Origin: Opisthocomus hoazin
Taxonomy: Eukaryota > Chordata > Aves > Opisthocomiformes > Opisthocomidae
Direction of reading: 5' to 3'
Length of the DNA: 64,000 nt
Assembly (NCBI RefSeq): GCF_030867145.1
Contig: NC_134434.1
Span: forward strand, 2,046,001-2,110,000
A program made the translations under genes and the position numbers. How positions within the stretch are numbered: position 1 is the first letter of the stretch; each line of letters opens with the position of its first letter. The notes under the pieces were generated by a model. The model was not told the origin of the DNA and ran no database searches. It saw nothing but the letters and a program-made list of their open reading frames with translations. Below, piece after piece: positions 48,896 through 60,800 of the stretch.

Positions 48896-51800
48896 CTGCC
48901 GGGGAAGGAGCCGTGAGAGCGCAGGCAGTGCCAGCTGGTCCTCCCCTGCCCGCAGACATGCCAAGCGCTGGCAGCATCCCCAGCGAGGGGACGGGACAGG
49001 GAACCGAGGGGACTCGTGCCACGGTCCCGTGACAGCCACCTCCCCGCCATGCCTGTGCCACAGCGAGCCCACGGCCCGCACCATCCCCAGCAGCTTTGCC
49101 TCCCTTTTCCCCCCCCAGACACCCGGCAGCCGGGGATGAAGCCCAGGGATCGGCACACACTGGCCCAGAGAGGGGCTGCCCAAGCCGGGGGGCTCCCTGG
49201 GGTCACCCACCCAGCCCAGGGACAGCCCCAGCCCCAGCATCGCCCCGTCCCACCCTGCAGCCCAGCTCCCCCTGCACACCGGGGGGCTCGGGGGGGGTCT
49301 CCTGGCTGACAGCAGCACCAGCCAGGGGTGATGACGGGGCTGCCGTGATAATCAGCTTTTCCAAAAGGGAAAATGTTTGTCAAAGCCTCAGGGCCTGCGG
49401 GCTGATCAGGGGAAGGGCCAGGAGCTGGCAGGGAGCCTGCTGCGGGCACAGCTGCGAAGGGTGAGCTCAGCGCAGACCCTTCCCGAGCCCGAGGCACGGC
49501 AGCAGCCCCCCAGCAGCCCCCCAGCGCCGGAGCACACGGCTGTGCCCTGCCCGTGCCCGGCCCCACACGCGTGCCCGCTGAGCACTGACACGCTCGCCAC
49601 ACGTTCGCGCCGCTCGTGCTGCCAACACCAAGCGATGCCGCCCCGGCTCCCACCGCCGGCACCCACACCTCGGCACTGCTCGCCCCGCGTCCCCTGCCAC
49701 CGGCCGCGGGGCCGGGAGCGAAGCCAGCACCCTCACCCAGAACGGGTGGCCACACGGCCCCCCCCGCGCCTGGCAGCCCCTGTGTCCCCGGGGGTCACCG
49801 TGCCCCCAGGCCCTCGCCCTGGATAACGGCGGCTGCAGTCCCCCCCCCCATCCCGATCGCCCCACATCTCCCCCTCGGCCCCTGCCTTGACCCAGCTCCG
49901 GCTCAGCCCGTTTCCCTGCCTGCCTCCTGCTCTCCCCCCCGACCTCCTCCCCCCTCGCCTTTGTCTGGAATTAATTCCAGGAGTGATTAATTACCAATTC
50001 ATGTCCGATCTGAAATTCATTATTCATTTTTCTCACAGGCTCCCTAAGGTCCTCTTGCGGGGCCGGGATGAAGGCGAGCGGCAGGCTCGCGCTCCGCAGC
50101 CGAGGAGATAATGGGATCCTTCATAATTACCCTAAAGACCATTAACAGGGCAGGGATCTACACCAGGAGCCAGGATCCAGCCCTGGAGCAGGGATCCAAC
50201 CCTCTCCGCTCCCGGCCCCGGGACCCCCAGGGGAGCAGCCACCGGCATCGCCCCCCGAGCACCCGCATCCCCGCGGCTGCTGCCTGCGGCAAGGGGCTGC
50301 TCCGGGCACGGGGTCCATTTAAACCTGCGACCTCAACGCTGATCTCGTTACAGCAAGGATTTCAATGTGAGATTTATAAGGAATTAATTACTGGGACGAC
50401 CTAATTAATTGTGTTCCTGCAGACAAGCCTAGCCCCCAGCACCCCGCCGGCACTGGGGAGCGGAGGCGGCAGGGGACACGGCGGTGACATTTGCCCAACT
50501 CCTTGGCAAAGCTTTGACTCCCAAAGCTGCCACGTCCCCGGCGTGGGTGATCCGGGGCTGCTCCGCCTCGGGCTGGGGACGGAGAGGTGGGGGGCAGCTG
50601 GAAGGGGCTGCAGGAGGGTGGGAAAAGGAGCACCCACATCCCCCTTCTCCGTGCGATGCAGCAGAGAGAGGGACGGCTGTCGGGCGGCGGGCGGCTCCCG
50701 AAGGCAGCGCGACCCTCGGGGCAGTGGGATTCTCCTCCCTCCTCTCCTGATCCGTCCCACCACCACAACACGAGGCACACAGAAGGGACCCCCACCCTGC
50801 CTGCTCCAGCCTCCAGCCACAGCCCCCCCATGCACCCCTCCACACGCAGCCCAGGCTCTGCTGTCCTCGGCAGCTCCCGAGCACCCCGTAGCTTCGCTCC
50901 CCAACAGAAATATCCATCCTGAGCACTCAGTCCTCCTCTTCCTCATGCTCTGAGGAAGGCAACAGCCTCCGGGAGACAGACCTGCCCCTGGGGAGCAAGC
51001 GTCCCCAGCAGCCAGGCCAAGCTGCACGGGAGGAGGGGGAATGGCTGCGCTATTTGCTCTGCTCAAGACCCCAAAGCTGCTGGCTGTGTCCCCCCCTGCC
51101 CCGGAGCCTGCACGGACTCAGGGGACCGACAGCTGAACCAGCTGCAGGGAAAGGGAGGGGGTTATTGGGAGCAGCGCTGGGCTCCCCGCTGCCACCACGT
51201 CCCTTCCCGTCCCCGCAAACTGGACCCCCCCCCTGCAGTCCTTCAAGGGGAGAGAGGAAGAGCGCAGGAGCACGCAGCACGGGGATCAACGCTGCCAAGG
51301 GCACTGCTGGACAGGAGATGGTGGAAGAAGGATGGGAAGCCGTGTCCCTGACCCACGCTCCCGGGCAGAAGCTGTGACCGTCCTCCAACACGGGTGTCAA
51401 AGACCGCTGGGCACGCAGGCAGAGGGTCAGGGACAAAAGGCTGAGCTAACGCGAGGACAGAGCAGGGAACCCCGCGCTGATGGCTCAGCCCTCCCAGCTC
51501 AGCCCAGCCCGGGTTACAGAGGGAAACTGGTGCTTTGGCCCCGGTGCCAGCTCCCCACGCGCTGCGGCAAAACACGCCAGTCCCTGGCACCAGGACCCCG
51601 ACAGACGGGGGTGAGCCTGGTCCGGAGGCTGAAACGCTGCAGCCCCTCGCCTGCAGCCCAGCCCTGCTCCCCTCGCCCGACCGCCCTGCCGAGGCGTGAG
51701 CCGTCCGTCCCCGGTGCAGGGACGCTGCCGGCCGAACGCGACGGGTGCCAGCTGCCACGCTGCCTTCCCTGCCAGCTCCGCGGCACCCACGGCCGGAGCG

Positions 51801-54800
51801 GGGTACCCACAGCCAGAGCAGGGCACCCACGGCCGGAGCGGGGCACCCACGGCCGGAGCGGGGCACCCACGACCAGAGCAGGGCACCCACGACCAGAGCA
51901 GGGCACCCACGGCCAGAGTGGGGCACCCAGAGCCAGAGCGGGGCACCCAGAGCCAGAGCGGGGTACCCACAGCCAGAGTGGGGCACCCACAGCCAGAGTG
52001 GGGCACCCACGGCCAGAGCAGGGCACCCACGGCCGGAGCGGGGCACCCACGGCCGGAGCGGGGCACCCACAGCCAGAGCGGGGCACCCACAGCCGGAGCG
52101 GGGCACCCACAGCCGGAGCGGGGCACCCACAGCCGGAGCGGGGCACCCACAGCCGGAGTGGGGCACCCAGAGCCAGAGCAGGGCACCCACGGCCGGAGCG
52201 GGGCACCCACGGCCGGAGCGGGGCACCCACAGCTGGAGCGGGGCACCCACGGCCGGGCTGGGGGCACCCACAGCCGGAGTGGGGCACCCAGAGCCAGAGC
52301 AGGGCACCCACAGCCGGAGCGGGGTACCCACGGCCGGAGCGGGGCACCCACGGCCGGAGCGGGGCACCCACGGCCGGAGCGGGGGCACCCACGGCCGGAG
52401 CGGGGGCACCCACAGCCAGAGCAGGGTACCCACGGCTGGAGCGGGGCACCCACGGCTGGAGCGGGGCACCCACGGCCGGAGCGGGGCACCCACGGCCGGG
52501 CCAGGGGTACCCACGGCTGGAGCGGGGCACCCACGGCTGGAGCGGGGCACCCACGGCCGGGCTGGGGGCACCCACAGCCGGAGTGGGGTACCACCTTGCT
52601 GCGCCCCAAGGGGGTTCCAGGCAGAAGGTGACCCAGACACCAGCTGGATCCGCACCGGGCATGACGCATCCACACCGGAATGGAAGGGTTTCCCGCGGGA
52701 CAGCAGCGCTGGGGACGCTGAGCTCAGGCTGAGCGCAGCGTGGGCAGCCAGGAGTGACCGCAGACGCGGCTGCCGCCGCTCCCCGGGCTGGGCTGCCAGC
52801 GCTTTGCCCCACGGAGAGGGGTGCCGGGGGCTCAGCCGTGGCCCTGCCGGCTGCGCTCACGAACAAGGATAGGCTGGGATGATCCCCAGAAGGGAGGCAG
52901 GGCAGAGGAGGAGGAGGACGGATGCTACAGCCGCGCTGGGAGCAAGGAGGAAGGCACCAGCGGCAGCAGGGAGCGTGACAGCGGCTGCGCAGGACAGGGC
53001 AGCGATGGCTCCTCTACCTTGTTCGGGCTGAAGACGGAGTGGACGCAGCGCAGCATCTCCTTGGTGTCTTCTTCTCGGGGGTCCCCGCAGATAACGACCT
53101 GTCCAGGTAGAGCGTGGGTGGCAGGAGGGAGAAAGCAGAGCGCTGTGACTGCACCCCGTCACTGCCGGGCCCCCTCCCTCCGTTAGGTCCCGCAGGGGAC
53201 GTACGAGCCCCAGCCCATACCTGTTTGAGGGTGTGATGGAAGACAGCGGTGGCCCGGGCCATCTCTGGCAGCGTTATCGGGATCTTCCGGAGCCTCTCTG
53301 AGAAGGCGGCCAAGATTTGCCCGGCTTTTTCCACCCACTCCATGTGGCCGGAGTAAGAAGCCGCTCGGAGCAGGTTGGTGACGGCGACAGAGTTGGGGGT
53401 GGGCTCTGCTCCGTCTTGGTCTGTGGGGGACAACCCCTCCTCCATCAGCTCACGGCTTGGTCCTCCAGCCCGGCATCGCCCCTGTCCCCCCGCACCACAG
53501 CCCACGCAGGGCACGGCCGTGTCCCCAGGCTCACCGTCCTTCAGGCGCAGGAGCAGAGAGGAGTCACCAGCCTCGCTGGAGAAATACGCAGCGCCTTCGG
53601 GGTCCCAGAAGAGCTTGTCTTGCGTGTGCTGGAGCTGCAGGGCCCATTCCAGCCAGCCCTGCTCCAGCGAGGCTTCGTACAGGTCGAAGAGAGCCTGGAT
53701 GACGAAGACGTAATCCTCCAGGAAGCCCTGGATGGGCACAGTGCTGCAGTGGCAGGCGGGGAAAAAGCATCAGAACCTCTACACTGGCCAGGTGGGAAAT
53801 GTTCTCCAGCCCAGCAAAGCCCTACCTGCTGGTCTCTGCTACGTGAGCAGGTGCCACCTCAGAGCTCAGTCCAAGATGGTGGACTTGGCAATGGCTGCGC
53901 CAAGCCAGCGCACAGCTCAGCCCCAGGTTTCTGCACGGTCGAGCGGCAGCAGGGGAGGGCAGGGGAAGGCGTCTGCCAGCTCCAAAGATGAGGAGCGGAA
54001 AAGGATTTGACCTTCATTCCTCCTCCCTGGGTGGGGGGCACTAACCCACCCCAAACTGCACCAGAGGCAGCTCTGCACGAGGCAAACAGCCTCCCTCCCT
54101 CCGCCTTCGGCCCTGCCTGGAGCAGGGGGGCCGTGGACCCCCCGGCAGGGAGAGACGCTCTCCGTACCGCTGCTCACCTCTGCTCCACCGCGTCGTCTCC
54201 GCCGCGGTAGCAGCTCCGCAGCAACCTCCCGCTGGTGGGCTGGAAAAGGTGTCTCCGCAGGAAGGCAGCTGCCCGCGCTGCCCGGCTCACGTACCCCTGC
54301 TCGGCCAGGGCCACCCCAGCCTGGGCAAAGCCCGAGATCATCAGCCCTGCGTAGGCACAGGCACGGCGACAGGCTCAGCGCAGGCGGGACAGGGGACGGG
54401 CGCGGGGGTCCCTGTCTTTCCTTCAGAGGATGCTCAGCACGAAGCTCAGCCTCCCTGACGTTCACGACAGGTCAGGGCTCAGTCATCAGCCCCTCCGCTC
54501 GGTTCAGACCACCAAGACGGTCACTCGCTGTCACCACAGAGAGGGGCACAGCGCCGCACGGCCAGCGAGAGCTCAGCCTTTGCTTGCGGGCAGAACTGGG
54601 CTTGAGGGAGCCCTGCTGTGTGCGGGATGCGGTGTAACTCCAGCTCAGACCGGCCCCAGCCCCCCCCCAGGCATTCACCGCTGGGACCGGTGCCTGGGAG
54701 CCTGCAGGACACCTGGGCACGGAGCTGTGGTCCCCCCGCCAAGGCAGCAGCGGAGATGGGGAGACCCCGCCCGGGTCCTGAACCCCCATCCCCATCCCCA

Positions 54801-57800
54801 GCCCGGGGAGCCAGGGGAAGAGTTTTGCTGCTCTCTGCTGGCAACAGGGGAGGAAAATCAAACCAGTGCAGTGTCCCAGCCCTCAGCAGCCCCACGGCTT
54901 GCAGGCGTGGGGCAGCTCCCACCGCCCCGGACCTCAGCCCCCCCACTGCCTCCCTGGGGGGCTGCCCACTCCCAGCAGGACTCATCGCTACGAGCCCCCC
55001 GAAATCCCGCCGGCCCCGGGCAGCGGCGGCGGGGTCCGGCCGAGGCACGCAGCCCCCGGCGCTGAGCCCTCTCACCGTTCCACGCCGCCAGCATCTTGGT
55101 GTCCAAGTGCGGCCGCGGCCGCTGCGCCCGGGCTGCAGCCAGCCTCCGCCGGCCCTCCCGCAGCAGGGCACCCAGCCGCCCCGGCTCCAGCCCCAACCGC
55201 GCCGCCGTCAGCTCCGGGGAGCACCGCACGGTGAGGACGTTCTTGCCCTTCAGCTCCTGGTGAGGATCCTGAAAGAAGGATTGGACCCTGCGAGCTTCGG
55301 GGCTGCTCTGCCATCTCCCCGTGCCCAGGGGTGCGGGTACCCCACCGGTGCTCCCGGGACCGGGCAGGTCTTTGCCCTCCCTCACCTTCACGGGGCTCAC
55401 GTTGCCAGCCTCCTTCACTCCGTAGTGGTGCATGAAGACATCTCCCAGGGTCGTCCCCTCTGTGGCCCCCTCGACAGGGTCAGGAAGGAGAGTCCGGATT
55501 TCCTCAGCCGCCCACACACAGAAAGCTCCTTCTCGCTTCTCTCCAGACGCAGTGGTTGGGTAGGAATCAGCATCTTCTGCGCTGTAGAAACCTCCAGCCT
55601 GGGGAAAGAGCAAGAGAGACCCTCCAGCCACTGGCACCTTCAGCCAGCTCCCCACCACTGCCGGGCTGGCAGGCCAGCCAGCCAGCCGCCCCAGTGCCCC
55701 AGACTGAGCTCAGCTGGGAGGGGAGGGGGGGAAAAGCAGCCCCGAGCCACATCCCAGGGCAAGGGAAGCAGCTCCCTTCGGGCCAGCTCAGGGAACAACC
55801 TACCTGGTCACTCAGGTCCCGCGAGACGTAGAGCAGAACGTCTCGGGCGACGTCGGCAAAGAATCGATCGCCGGAGATCTGCAGGATCGAGGTTACAAGG
55901 GGACATGGGGGAGGCGAGAGACACGGCAAGGTACGTGATTCTGATTTGAAGAGCTGGCAAAGGCAGGGGGAAACACATTTGAACAGCCAGGGATTTTAAA
56001 CATGGGATGGATTCAGAGTAAGATCTCTGACAGAAATCTACGGGCACTGGAGAGCAACCCGGAGGTCAGAGGCAGCAGCCAGTGTCTGCTGACTTGCAAA
56101 GCCCAGCCAGAAGGGTGTTCCCTCCCCCACTACGCTCATAACCCCAGGGCTACACCGTCACGGATTAGTGCAGCGTTCCTGGGTGAAGACCAGTAGATGA
56201 AGGCGAGCATGTGACCGCTCCATGCCCATGGGATGGGCAACACCTTGGGGAACAGGCTTTGAAACTGCTCCCCAAGCCAAGCCAGCCCTCCCCAGCCAGC
56301 GCCCAGCGTGCCAAGCGAGCCCCTGCGCAGAGGGATGCTGCGGCCGTACCTGAAACGCTCTGCTGTAGGCGGCTGCCAGCTGCCCCTGGTCGTACAGCAT
56401 CTTCTCAAAGTGAGGGACGTGCCAGTGCTGGTCCGTGGAGTAGCGGTGAAACCCCTGCCAAGACCAAGAGGACACGTCTCCAGCCCATGCCTCCACCCCA
56501 CGCCTCCTGGGCATGCAGGGGTTCATCCCGAGGGCTTTCCTCCTACCTGAGCGATGTGGTCATGGATGCCCCCGTGGGCCATCATCCTGAGGGTGTGCAG
56601 AGCCATCTGCAGCGCCCGGGCACCTTCTGGAGTTGTTCGGTGCAGGGCCCAGTACGTGAAGAGGAAATTCAAATTCACTGAAATACAGGGAGAACGTGGG
56701 AGGCTGTGGGGTGGGCTCTGCCCCCCCGGCGCTGCCTGCCCCACGGCGGGGCTCAGCAGCAAAGGCCAGACCGACCTGGGGTGGGGAACTTGGGGGATTC
56801 GGAGAAGCCGCCGTATTCCTCGTCGTAGGAGCTGGAGAGCTGCTGGAAACAGGTGGCCATCACCTCTTTGGCTGGCGGGGGGGACTCCTGGCCCCGCACA
56901 CGGATCTCGGACCTGCGTAGCAATGCTTCCAGGATCTTCTGGCTGTTCTCCAACAGGGCATCCTTGTTCTCCTTCCACTGAGATGCAGAGTGAGAAAGTC
57001 AGTTCCGCCAGTTTTCGTCTCTCTCTTTCTGCTTCCTGCATTGCACCGGTCCAAAGTGCACCTGCAGCTCTCGGTCCCCCTCCCCAGATCAGTCCAAATC
57101 CACCTCCAACCAGGCCAAAGCTCTGACACGTTCTCTGGGTTCCTCGTGACCGTACCTCTGACCTCAGCCACCCACCAAGCCCAGACCAATGCCCCCGCTG
57201 CCCGTTGGGTTGAGCGCTGCCTGCTAAGCCACTGCTGCTCCGTACCTGCTCTGCGATTCGGAGCAGCACAGTCCGAAAGCCAACGCGATGAAGTCCATCT
57301 TCAGGAGGGAAGTACGTCCCCCCTGCAAAGGGCTTCAGGTCCGGAGTCAGCCAGACGCTCATCGGCCAGCCACCTCCACCGCTGGTTGCCTGAAAGGCAA
57401 AGCATGGGCGCACCAACGTCACGCAAGAGGCCCTCTGCTCCGTCCTCCTCCGGCACATCCAGGTGCCTCACCTGAGGACAGACGAGTGCTTCTCTCCATC
57501 CCTGTGATCATGCACGGCCCCATTCAGACCACCCCACACACTGGTTCTTCTCGCCTGAGGAACATGACCACGAACCTCCTGAGCCCTGCCCGCACCTCCC
57601 TCACCTGCACGAAGGTCATGTACACTTTGTCCACATCTGGCCGCTCCTCACGATCCACTTTGATGCACACAAAGTTCTTGTTCATGATGTCCCCGATCTC
57701 CTTGTTCTTGAAGGACTCCTCCTCCATCACATGGCACCAGTGGCAGGTGGAGTAGCCAACTGAAAGCAAGCTCAGGCGGGTGAGGAAAGGCCCTCTGCAG

Positions 57801-60800
57801 GGAGCAGGACACGTGCTATGGGGAGATGGCTCAGAGCTGGGGAACCCTGCTATGGAGAACAGCTGCTGCCCCCCTGGAGAAGAGACAGAGGAGACGGAGG
57901 CTTGCAAGGCCTCCTGGGCTCTCCAGCTCTTGCTCCAAGCACTCCAGCAGCCAGGAAGACCCCTGGATGACCTGGATAGGCTGGAAAGCTGGGCAGAGAG
58001 GAACCTGATGAGGTTCAACAAAGCCAAATGCAGGGTCCTGCACCTGGGGAGGAACAACCTCATGCACCAGTACAGGCTTGGGACGGACCTGCTGGAGAGC
58101 AGCTCTGCGGAGAGGGACCTGGGTGTCCTGGTGGACGACAGGGTGACCATGAGCCAGCAGCGTGCCCTGGCTGCCAAGAAAGCCAATGGGATCCTGGGGT
58201 GCATCAAGAAGAGTGTGGGCAGCAGGATGAGGCAGGTTCTCCTCCCCCTCTACACTGCCCTGGTGAGGCCCCATCTGGAGTACTGTGTCCAGTTCTGGGC
58301 TCCCCAGTTCAAGAAAGATGAAGAGCTACTGGAGAGAGTCCAGCGGAGGGCTACGAGGATGACGAGGGGACTGGAACATCTCCCCTACGAGGAGAGGCTG
58401 AGGGAGCTGGGCTTGTTCAGCCTGGAGAAGAGAAGGCTGCGAGGGGACCTTATAAATGCTTACAAATATCTGAAGGGTGGGTATCAGGAGGATGGGGCCA
58501 AGCTCTTTTCAGTGGTGCCCAGCGACAGGACAAGGGGCAATGGGCACAAACTGAGGCACAGGAAGCTCCGTCTGAACATGAGGAAGAACTTCTTCCCTCT
58601 GAGGGTGACGGAGCCCTGGCCCAGGCTGCCCAGGGAGGCTGTGGAGTCTCCTTCTCTGGAGATATTCAAGACCCGCCTGGACAAGGTCCTGTGCAGCCTG
58701 CTGTAGGTGACCCTGCTTGGGCAGGGGGGTTGGACTGGGTGACCCACAGAGGTCCCTGCCAACCCCCACCATGCTGTGATTCTGTGATTCTGTGGATGCA
58801 GCCCATCTTCAGCAAGAGCTGCTCAAGCACGCGGCCCTCTCCCGCCGACAGCGCATTAGTGCCTAGCGTCCGTCCTAACCCCGCGGCAGCTCGGGACGCA
58901 GCCCGGCTCGTCTGGTCACCCACCGAGCCACAGGTGGGAACGCGACACGCGTCGTGTTTCTGGTTACCTGACAGGAATATCAGCTTGTTTTCCTTCCTCG
59001 CTTTATCAAAGGCTTCCTGACCCCAGGGGTACCTGCGGAGGGAAGACAAGAAAGGAGCTTCAGGGGTCACCGCTGCCGGGACTTGGGCTCTTCGAAAGCT
59101 GCCTGAGAAGCTGCTGCCTGGTGGAGAGCGGTCAGGGAAGCGGGGGACACGGGCGGCTGGGCAGCGCGGACCCCGAGCCCGCGGGCAGCTGCGCAGGAGG
59201 CAGCTCGGGCTGCTTCAGCCGCCATCACACCGGCGCCAGCAACCCCCCGGCCCCGCGGGCGCGAGGAGAGGAGGAGGAGGAGGAGGAGGAGGAGGGAGAA
59301 ATGCCCTGGTCACTCTTACCAGTCCACGGGGTTGCGAGCGTGCTGCAGGAGGTAGGGGGACTTCTCGTTCACCAGGCGGTTGGCGTGACGAGGGACGCTG
59401 GGGGGGCTGGCTGTGCCCCCCGCCGCCATGGCCGCGCTCCCCGTTAGAAACGCGCACCTGCGACGCCAAACGAGCTCATCGCTTCCGTGCTCCCCACAGC
59501 CCAGCGCAGCCCCCCGAGAGAGCCGCGACGCCCCGGACCACCCCACCTCCCCCCCTGCTGCTGCGGGAAGGCTCCCAGGGACGGGGGGGGGCTGCTCCCC
59601 GCTCCCCACCATCAGCTCCCCGGGCCAGGGAACCGCTCCCGCCCCAGGGCTGGGTGGCTCCGACCACCTCCTCGCCCCCACCCGGGACCCTACAGAGTCC
59701 TCCCCACTTGCTGGAGGCTCAGGCGAGGCCACCGGCACGGCCCGGGGACTGCCACCCCCAGGGCCCCCTCCTCTCCAGCCCCCAGCCCCCCCCAGCTCCC
59801 CGCGGGGGCACAGAGCTGCGGGATGTGACCTGGGTGTCCCCAGAGAGGAAAATCCCCTCCCGTGGGCGCAGGGTAGGTGCGGGGGCAGGGTGCGGGCAGG
59901 GCGGCACCGGGACTCCGTGGCAAGGGACAGGAGGGGACCAGAGGGACCCTGCTGCTGCTGGGCGGGGTGCAGGGCTGGGGCGCAGGGATGCAGGAGGGGA
60001 CGCAGGAGGGGATGCAGGGATGCAGGACCGGGGTGCAGGGACGCAGGGCTGGCGTGCAGGGATGCAGGAGGGGATGCAGGGATGCAGGACCGGGGCACAG
60101 GGATGCATGGCTGGGGCACAGGGATGCAGGAGGGGATGCAGGGATGCATAGCTGGGGTGCAGGGATGCAGGAGGGGACACAGGAGGGGATTCAGGGACAC
60201 AGGGCTGGGGTGCAGGGATGCAGGAGGGGATGCAGGGGTGCAGGGCCGGGGCACAGGGATGCAGATGGGGATGCAGGGATGCAGATGGGGATGCAGGGAT
60301 GCAGGGCTGGGGCGCAGGGACGCAGGAGGGGATGCAGGAATGCAGGGGTGCATGGCTGGGGCGCAGGGACACAGGGCTGGCGTGCAGGGATGCAGGAGGG
60401 GATGCAGGGATGCAGGAGGGGACGCAGGAGGGGATTCAGGGATGCAGGGCCGGGGCGCAGGGACGCAGGAGGGGATGCAGGGGTGCATGGCTGGGGCGCA
60501 GGGACGCAGGGACGGGGCACAGGGATGCAGGAGGGGATGCAGGGGTGCATGGCTGGGGCGCAGGGACGCAGGGACGGGGCACAGGGATGCAGGAGGGGAT
60601 GCAGGACTGAGGTGCAGGGACACAGGAGGGGACGCAGGGACGCAGGGCTGGGGTGCAGGGATGCGGGGTTGGGGCGCAGGGACGCAGGTGGGGACGCGGG
60701 GACGCAGGAGGGGGTGCGAGGAGTGCAGGAGGGGGGTGCAGGGGATACCTGAAGTCATGCAGGGGGTGCAGGCAGGCAGGGAGGGTGCAGGAGGGGTGCA

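Noticed and set aside
51243-52872. Long proline/glycine-rich proteins on both strands
   Set aside because: All pass through the 20-bp minisatellite inside SPATA20 intron 15, with comparable openness in several frames.
57780-58706. Host gene encoding a 308-residue protein
   Set aside because: Most of it is the CR1 reverse-transcriptase C-terminus; the upstream 60 codons are chance open sequence from SPATA20 intron 3.
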